Shown one piece after another: positions 61,940 to 64,000 of a stretch of DNA of 64,000 nt. The stretch comes from Acephala macrosclerotiorum (Eukaryota; Ascomycota; Leotiomycetes; Helotiales; Mollisiaceae). Where the stretch lies: positions 62,001 to 126,000 of the forward strand of contig MU119216.1 in NCBI GenBank assembly GCA_014904845.1, given 5' to 3'. Made by a program: the position numbers and the translations under genes. The stretch's first letter is position 1; every line of letters starts with the position of its first letter. The notes under the pieces are model-generated. The model was not told the origin of the DNA, ran no database searches, and saw only the letters and a list, made by a program, of their open reading frames with translations.

Positions 61940-63255
61940 ATGGACGCCCCTCGGCCCCTTCAAACTCCAGCCACCAAAGCGACAGAAACATCCTCGACAT
62001 CTTCTCCAACTACCCAATCTTCGACACTCTCGCCTTAAGCCTAGACATCAGCGGTCTCCTCACCCTCAGAAAACTGTCCAAAACATTTGCCTCTCACTTC
62101 AAAACTCATGCAAGGAGGAGATGGAACGTCAATCGTCGATTGATTCGATTCGTCAATGACCCTTTGAAATTCCGATCTTTGCTTGGACGACACAATACTC
62201 TTATCTCGGGCAGCTTCGTGGTTCAATTCTTCGATGATGTGTAGTGGGAGGAGTCGGATCTTGATATTTATCTTCAGGAGGGTACAGGTGTGAGGGAGTT
62301 CTGTGGGTATTTGATGAGGAGGGAGGGGCACGTTTTGGTGGCGGAGAAGCCTGCTGATAGCCTTCAATACCCTGTTGATGATATTTTGAAGGTAAGTTGT
62401 TTTAAACCTCTTCAATTAGAAGTCAGCTGATGTTGCTAGGTGATCACCTTTACACGCAAGGAGGATAATGGTGAGGTTAGGAAGTGCAGGTTATGACTAC
62501 GGTTTACGTGCTGATCCGAGCCATCCTGACCGGGTTCTACACAACTGCTGTTGTCAATGTCATGACCGAAGAATCTTGCTCCTCCAAGATTCCAGAGGGT
62601 TGTAGGAACGATGCTGATATCAAAGCAGTGGAATTCAGCATACTCGCTGTTCCCAGAACACACATTCCTCGAGCCCCGAGAAACGTACCCACTCCAGCGA
62701 AGTATGGAGGCAGTAGATCTCGCTCACGTGAAGAAGTATGTCGACCGTGGATGGAGCACACCAGAAACCATAATCCTCCCCTACGACGTTGGTGGAGGAA
62801 AGTCAAAGTCGCTCCTCTCAACTAGCTCAAGATATGCTAGCGATTCCAAAACCTCGAGGATACGTCTCGATACTATTGGTATAGAGCCACCTTCCGTTCC
62901 CGATTCCGTGCTAGAGCAAAGCCACTTCAGTATCTCTATCAGCTCGAATGCTACGTACTACTGCATAGGTGCAGGAATAACAAGGTCTTCTGTCTTGAAG
63001 TACGAATACACGCTTGGATACGACATGCGGTGGCCTAGGTTCCTATGGTCCAGGCTTGATCCTTTGATAAAAGAGGAATTGAAGAAGGTAGACGAGGAAG
63101 ATATTCCACAGTGGATCAGACAACATGGTGTTAGCCATGATCATCCGGAAGTACTGGATTTGAACAAGCCTGCGGATTGGAAGTGTTATGATGATACGGT
63201 ACCCAAGTGGCATGAGGAGTGGCTGGAAATGATTGCGAAAAAAGCTAACTCTTGA
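61940..63255 (+). pseudogene. Decayed paralogue of the NTase-like gene at 23.8-25.3 kb
   Basis: Collinear similarity to the 426-aa protein runs over most of its length: IFSNYPIFDTLA, RFVNDPLKFRSLL, LISGSFVVQFF, ESDLDIYLQEG, then FYTTAVVN, SAYSLFPEHTF, KKYVDRGWST and at the end DDTVPKWHEEW. Lesions are: the only upstream ATG (61940) is out of frame with the domain; an in-frame TAG at 62242-62244 stands between the GS and DLD motifs; one base is lost at about 62480-62488; and a 61-nt insertion lies at about 62567-62627. The first intron (62392-62439) is kept; the position of the second is fused in frame (ACCCAAG TGG). The last open frame, 62611-63255, could still be translated. Confidence 0.8.
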
Positions 63256-63905
63256 TCCTGATATCAGCACAGGATTCCTGCAGGGGCAGCTGATAATTGA
63301 GCCCACTGGAGTTGAACGGCGGAAGAACCCAAGTTACTATGCAACCAAGGAGGGAATCTATTGGCGAGCAATTTACGTCTTCTCTGGGTCCCATGCACTC
63401 ATTTCGCGTGCAGAAAAATCGATATACTGCTTACGGGCCGGTAAAGTTGCAGCATGAAGCATTCAGCTCTACCTAGGTAGACTGTTTGACTCCTGGTAGA
63501 GAAGTGTCCTGAAATTCAATATGCTCAACGCAGGAATGGAAAGGACATGCTAGCTCGGAAAGGCTACACGAGACCTCGTCGCAGTCCTCAAGAGAGATGA
63601 ATCACTCGGCAGACAATTTTTATGTTCACGCACCAGGGAAGGAAAGAGCGGGCAGGGCGGGCGTGCTCAACACTTTAAGAAGGAGATTCCTTCCCCTTCT
63701 CCCTCCTGTCCACTATCATGACTACAACCTCACCCCCCTCGGATTCTCTCCGCTCCCTTGAATAGTTTGTCTGCGTGTCAAAATCTTTCCTGCCGAGGCC
63801 ACATTTAACAATTTAACGCCCCATCCCTAGTGTAGCTCTTTCCGCCCACACGCACGTCTTGGATATCAGCACAACCTTTTGGGATCTCACGCGAAACATC
63901 CAAAC
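63256..63905. other. Intergenic, 0.65 kb
   Basis: No gene was seen. The right half is pyrimidine-rich (63680-63780), as in fungal promoters and leaders. Confidence 0.5.
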
Positions 63906-64000
63906 ATGGAAGCCGTCTTTTTGCACCCACAAAAAATTTCAGTCATCCAACACGTCTTTGACGCAGGCGGAACGAAGTTCAATATTCGATTCCCATCGTA
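63906..64000 (+). CDS. Possible start of a gene running off the window
   Basis: An ATG at 63906 with A at -3 opens a frame (MEAVFLHPQKISVIQHVFDA) that stays open to the window end (31 codons), after a CT-rich leader. Too short to assign. Confidence 0.4.
   Translation, partial: MEAVFLHPQKISVIQHVFDAGGTKFNIRFPS

Overview
The window is nuclear DNA of a filamentous ascomycete (Pezizomycotina). The evidence is densely packed genes split by short GT-AG introns (mostly 48-60 nt, with CTRAY-like branch points), fungus-specific families (Zn2Cys6-type regulator, fungal CYPs, GH43, CHRD protein, Ies4) and a perfect Gcn4/CPC1 site in front of an anthranilate synthase gene. The mix of families suggests Leotiomycetes, but that is inference. 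No CRISPR, rRNA, credible tRNA or intact transposon was seen. All gene models were spliced by hand, and exon coordinates are given in each entry.

Layout. 1-8.2 kb: 3' end of a fungal transcription factor, a GFA-family zinc protein, a secreted alpha-N-acetylglucosaminidase (GH89) and indoleamine 2,3-dioxygenase. 9.1-17.8 kb: an uncharacterised membrane-anchored protein, a short-chain dehydrogenase, an intact P450 and a Rieske/AIF-type oxidoreductase with a possible alternative mitochondrial start. 18.0-21.4 kb: two divergent secreted GH43 enzymes around one 1.3 kb promoter, a small arabinan-degradation module. 22-27.4 kb: an EF-hand gene or remnant, a nucleotidyltransferase-like orphan protein, and a P450 broken by a 2-nt frameshift. 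28-35.6 kb: housekeeping genes (cytochrome c, a mitochondrial membrane protein, exosome Rrp42, an SDR, arginyltransferase Ate1). 35.6-38.1 kb: a long gene-free stretch with three short tandem arrays. 38.1-46.8 kb: Nudix hydrolase, LSM1, a coiled-coil protein divergent from TRP2, and a second coiled-coil protein. 49-59.5 kb: INO80 subunit Ies4, the GID/CTLH scaffold Gid1 (RanBPM/Vid30), a 92-aa orphan and a Sam35/metaxin-like protein. 60.4-63.3 kb: a CHRD protein whose intron is mostly a TC microsatellite, and a decayed paralogue of the 24-25 kb nucleotidyltransferase-like gene. A gene may start at 63.9 kb.

Most genes are unrelated neighbours, not a biosynthetic cluster. Functional links are the GH43 pair, tryptophan metabolism (TRP2 makes, IDO degrades; 36 kb apart, so probably coincidence), and two copies of one uncharacterised NTase-like family, one intact and one a pseudogene.
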